A stretch of DNA of 64,000 nt. It comes from UBA3478 sp965662045. GTDB lineage: Bacteria; Bacteroidota; Bacteroidia; Flavobacteriales; Flavobacteriaceae. Under the pieces are notes generated by a model that ran no database searches, had not been told where the DNA came from, and saw nothing but the letters and a program-made list of their open reading frames with translations. The stretch is from assembly GCA_965662045.1 (NCBI GenBank), contig CBFIGE010000005.1:1-64000 (forward strand), written 5' to 3'. The position numbers and the translations under genes are program-made. Below are positions 61,840 through 64,000 of the stretch, piece by piece (positions within the stretch are counted from its first letter, which is position 1; every line of letters starts with the position of its first letter).

Positions 61840-62536
61840 CGCCCATATAGCGTTCAACCGTAAAACCTTCTGCATACTCTGCGCCTATCATACGCCCCAA
61901 ATCTGATGCTCTAAAATTTACACCGTCTAAAAAGGCTTTACTGCTTATTGGAGTATTTGGTTCTTTGCTGTTAGGGTCGTAGAACTGGCTCTTATATGCC
62001 TTTACAGACTCCATTTTCGTATTGATGTGTTCCCCAATATCCACCAATACATCTGGTCGAATATCTTTCCATTGAATGTAGTGATATACAGCCTTAGGCC
62101 TCCATGGTAGCTGTGGATTTGCATCACTGTCAAAGGTTACTATTTTTTTCAATCCACTTAAAAAACAACTATCACTCAAAAGTTGACTCGCCCGTCCATG
62201 GTCAATATGTCTATCTTCTACCGCATTGCATATTACAATTTCGGGTTGGTGTTTTCTAATGACTTCAATTACCTTTATTTGGGTTTCTTTATCATTTTTA
62301 AAAAAACCATCCGCCAAAGACATGTTTTCTCTGAAATCTGCTCCGAGAATTTTTAAGGCGTTGTTCGCTTCTTGGCGCCTTAATTCTATACTGCCTCTTG
62401 TACCAAGTTCACCTTGCGTAAGATCTATCAGACCTACACGCTTACCCAGACTAACCTCTTTTGCAACCGTTCCTCCCGCACCAAGTTCAATATCATCTGG
62501 ATGTGCACCGAAAACTAATAAATCAACTTTTTTCAT
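61814..62536 (-). CDS. bshB1: Bacillithiol biosynthesis deacetylase BshB1 (PIG-L family)
   Basis: Removes acetyl from GlcNAc-malate during bacillithiol synthesis, a low-molecular-weight thiol also found in Bacteroidota. 240 residues with the zinc motif FGAHPDDIELGAGGT (residues about 9-23), EDRHIDHGRAS (His and Asp) and YKSQFYDP. The match to BshB1 rather than general PIG-L proteins rests on AHPDDIELGAGGTVA and GELGTRGS. Starts within the end of the trans-sulfuration gene (4-bp overlap). Confidence 0.92.
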   Translation of the reverse strand: MKKVDLLVFGAHPDDIELGAGGTVAKEVSLGKRVGLIDLTQGELGTRGSIELRRQEANNALKILGADFRENMSLADGFFKNDKETQIKVIEVIRKHQPEIVICNAVEDRHIDHGRASQLLSDSCFLSGLKKIVTFDSDANPQLPWRPKAVYHYIQWKDIRPDVLVDIGEHINTKMESVKAYKSQFYDPNSKEPNTPISSKAFLDGVNFRASDLGRMIGAEYAEGFTVERYMGVNSLFDLK

Positions 62537-63678
62537 AACTGAAGAAAGGCTTGATCAATATCGGCAGTTAAATCGTTGAAATCTTCAATCCCAACAGAAA
62601 GTCTTAATAAGCCATCTGTAATCCCCTGAGCCAATCGCTCTTCTCTAGGCATTAAGGCATGTGATGCCACAGATGGTAGTAATATAGTACTTTCAATACC
62701 TGCAAGAGATAGAGAGGGTTTTATCAACTTTAAATTACGAATGAATTCTAGTGCTTTATCTTCTTGTCGAATTTCAAAGGAAAGCATGCCACCAAAATCA
62801 TACATTTGAGAGAGGGCTAAATTATGATCAGGATGTGAGCCTAAACCAGGATAATGCACCTTAGTAATCTCACTGTGTTTTTGGAGATGCAAAGCCAAGC
62901 GCATTGCGTTGTAGCTTTGTTCTTTAACCCTAAGTCCCATGGTTTTTATACTGCGCTCTAACAACCAAACAGTATGATCACTTAGATTTCCTCCATAGCA
63001 GATGGCTGCATCCCAAATTTGTTTGATAAGACTAGTACTTCCAGCAACTGCACCGGCTGATATATCTGAATGTCCACCCATGTATTTTGTCGCTGAATGT
63101 ATCACTAAATCAATTCCTAAGTTTATAGGATTTTGATTGACAGGACTTGCAAAAGTATTGTCGATCATGCTAATCAGCTTATTGGATTTACACAAATCTG
63201 CAATGGCCTTAATGTCTGTAAGACGCATTAAGGGATTAGATGGTGACTCTATATAAATGAATTTGGTGTTGTTTTGAATTTTTGCTTGAAAATCTTCTAT
63301 GTTGTTACCTTCAACAAAATCATATGCTATACCATAACGATTCAGCTGAGTGGTAATGAAATGATATGTTCCTCCATATATTTCTCTCTGAAATATGGCG
63401 TGATCTCCTTTAGCCAAAAACGCCATAAGCACAGTAGAAATCGCGGCCATTCCACTGGTGAAAATCAATGCGTCTTCGGCCATCTCTAAAGCTGCTATTT
63501 TTTTGTTTAAGGCTTCTTGATTGGGTGTGTTAAAATATCTTGGATATCTCTTTATTTCCACCTGATCCCACGCATAGGATGTCGAGGGATACAAGGGAGA
63601 TACAGCTGACTTAAATGTGTCGTCTTTTAATTCTCCTGCGTGAACTGACCGCGTATTAATATGTGAATTTTCACTCAT
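62533..63678 (-). CDS. Cys/Met metabolism PLP enzyme (cystathionine gamma-synthase/lyase type)
   Basis: 381 residues with PLP Lys in HSATKYMGGHSD (about 204), MIDNTFASPV (Asp), SGMAAISTVLM at about 81 and YPGLGSHPDHNLA. Likely makes or cleaves cystathionine in methionine/cysteine exchange; substrate specificity (MetB, MetC or MetZ) is not clear from sequence. The ATG at 63678 is used; a TTG three codons upstream is less likely. Four-bp overlap with bshB1 links a sulfur amino acid step with a cysteine-containing thiol pathway. Confidence 0.9.
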   Translation of the reverse strand: MSENSHINTRSVHAGELKDDTFKSAVSPLYPSTSYAWDQVEIKRYPRYFNTPNQEALNKKIAALEMAEDALIFTSGMAAISTVLMAFLAKGDHAIFQREIYGGTYHFITTQLNRYGIAYDFVEGNNIEDFQAKIQNNTKFIYIESPSNPLMRLTDIKAIADLCKSNKLISMIDNTFASPVNQNPINLGIDLVIHSATKYMGGHSDISAGAVAGSTSLIKQIWDAAICYGGNLSDHTVWLLERSIKTMGLRVKEQSYNAMRLALHLQKHSEITKVHYPGLGSHPDHNLALSQMYDFGGMLSFEIRQEDKALEFIRNLKLIKPSLSLAGIESTILLPSVASHALMPREERLAQGITDGLLRLSVGIEDFNDLTADIDQAFLQL

Positions 63679-63696
63679 TGGTTTCAAATTAATGCT

Positions 63697-64000
63697 TTAA
63701 TAATATTTCTTGTATTTCAGATAACTGAAATATCCAAGCACCAAAACACCAGCAACCGTATACCAAACAAAACTTGGAGTGATAACCTGATCTCCACTAG
63801 CGTAAGAATGCAGTCCTACAAGATAAAAATTAACTCCAAAATAAGTCATCATTATACTAGCAAAAGCGACAATACTGGCCAGATTAAAAGCCCATACCCC
63901 TTTTAAAGTAGGAATCAGACGCATATGCAACACAAATGCATAGACCATAATTGAAATTAAGGCCCAGGTTTCTTTTGGGTCCCAACCCCAATATCGGCCC
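63697..64000 (-). CDS. ccsA: C-terminal end of CcsA/CcsBA-type cytochrome c assembly protein (5' truncated by window edge)
   Basis: Heme delivery to apocytochrome c. The frame is open to the last base of the window; reading inward gives GRYWGWDPKETWALI, the tryptophan-rich WWD heme-handling motif shared by CcsA, CcmC and CcmF, followed by three membrane helices and a short basic C-terminus. About 100 residues are visible. The rest of the gene lies outside the window. It is 18 bp upstream of the trans-sulfuration gene on the same strand. Confidence 0.93.
   Translation of the reverse strand, partial: GRYWGWDPKETWALISIMVYAFVLHMRLIPTLKGVWAFNLASIVAFASIMMTYFGVNFYLVGLHSYASGDQVITPSFVWYTVAGVLVLGYFSYLKYKKYY

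Noticed and set aside
1..64000. Genomic island, prophage or insertion sequences
   Set aside because: No integrase, transposase, terminal repeats or shift in base composition visible; tRNA-His has no nearby integrase or 3' repeat.

Overview
The window is an AT-rich, very densely coded chromosomal segment of a bacterium in the Bacteroidota, almost certainly class Flavobacteriia. Supporting signs are: TonB-dependent outer-membrane proteins with carboxypeptidase-like N-terminal domains; TAnnTTTG-type -7 promoter boxes with few Shine-Dalgarno sequences; menaquinone and bacillithiol genes; an EttA gene preceded by a tiny flavobacterial membrane protein; prfB with a programmed frameshift; and many lipoprotein or '...AQ' signal peptides. 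I see no phage, plasmid, insertion sequence, CRISPR or rRNA genes. This is mostly core genome with some lineage-specific envelope genes.

Layout. 1-5.3 kb: a truncated gene end, peroxiredoxin bcp, endonuclease III (without its iron-sulfur cluster), an ECF sigma factor with a 48-aa protein after it, and uvrA. 5.3-10.5 kb: a minus-strand surface-glycan trio (YfhO-like membrane protein, glycosyltransferase, Wzx-like flippase). 10.5-20.5 kb: an outer-membrane transporter-like protein, a GNAT protein convergent with an AONS/serine-palmitoyltransferase-type enzyme (possible sphingolipid or sulfonolipid genes), a cysteine-synthase-family enzyme, and a coupled run of secreted zinc protease, threonine aldolase and prolyl oligopeptidase. 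20.5-31.3 kb: prfB, a Gly-Tyr repeat protein with a TonB-linked barrel protein, fumC, EttA with two small or coiled-coil partners, and a biotin-dependent carboxylase beta subunit.

31.3-53.7 kb is one unbroken minus-strand run of 19 genes with no gap above 93 bp. In transcription order it holds a hydroxyproline-degradation set (deaminase, semialdehyde dehydrogenase, epimerase, D-hydroxyproline oxidase), a secreted unknown, and the menaquinone genes menI, menF, menD, menA, menC and menE. Interspersed with the men genes are CvfB, a SPOR-like protein, a LytTR/histidine-kinase pair and a CPBP protease. The run ends with an M24 Xaa-Pro peptidase and two tandem secreted proteins that combine a TonB plug-like domain with TPR-like and DUF2135-like regions but have no beta-barrel. 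One of the two also begins with a vWA-like domain. This pair is the best candidate here for an undescribed system.

53.7-64 kb: an M28 peptidase, a group II amino-acid decarboxylase, a Gfo/Idh/MocA oxidoreductase, four small envelope proteins in one run, tRNA-His, an orphan histidine kinase, bshB1, a trans-sulfuration enzyme, and the end of a ccsA-type cytochrome c assembly gene that runs off the window. Secreted metallopeptidases, prolyl and Xaa-Pro peptidases and hydroxyproline catabolism lie close together, which suggests use of proline- or hydroxyproline-rich protein. That is inference. Convergent gene pairs overlap at their stop codons unusually often (7 of 10).
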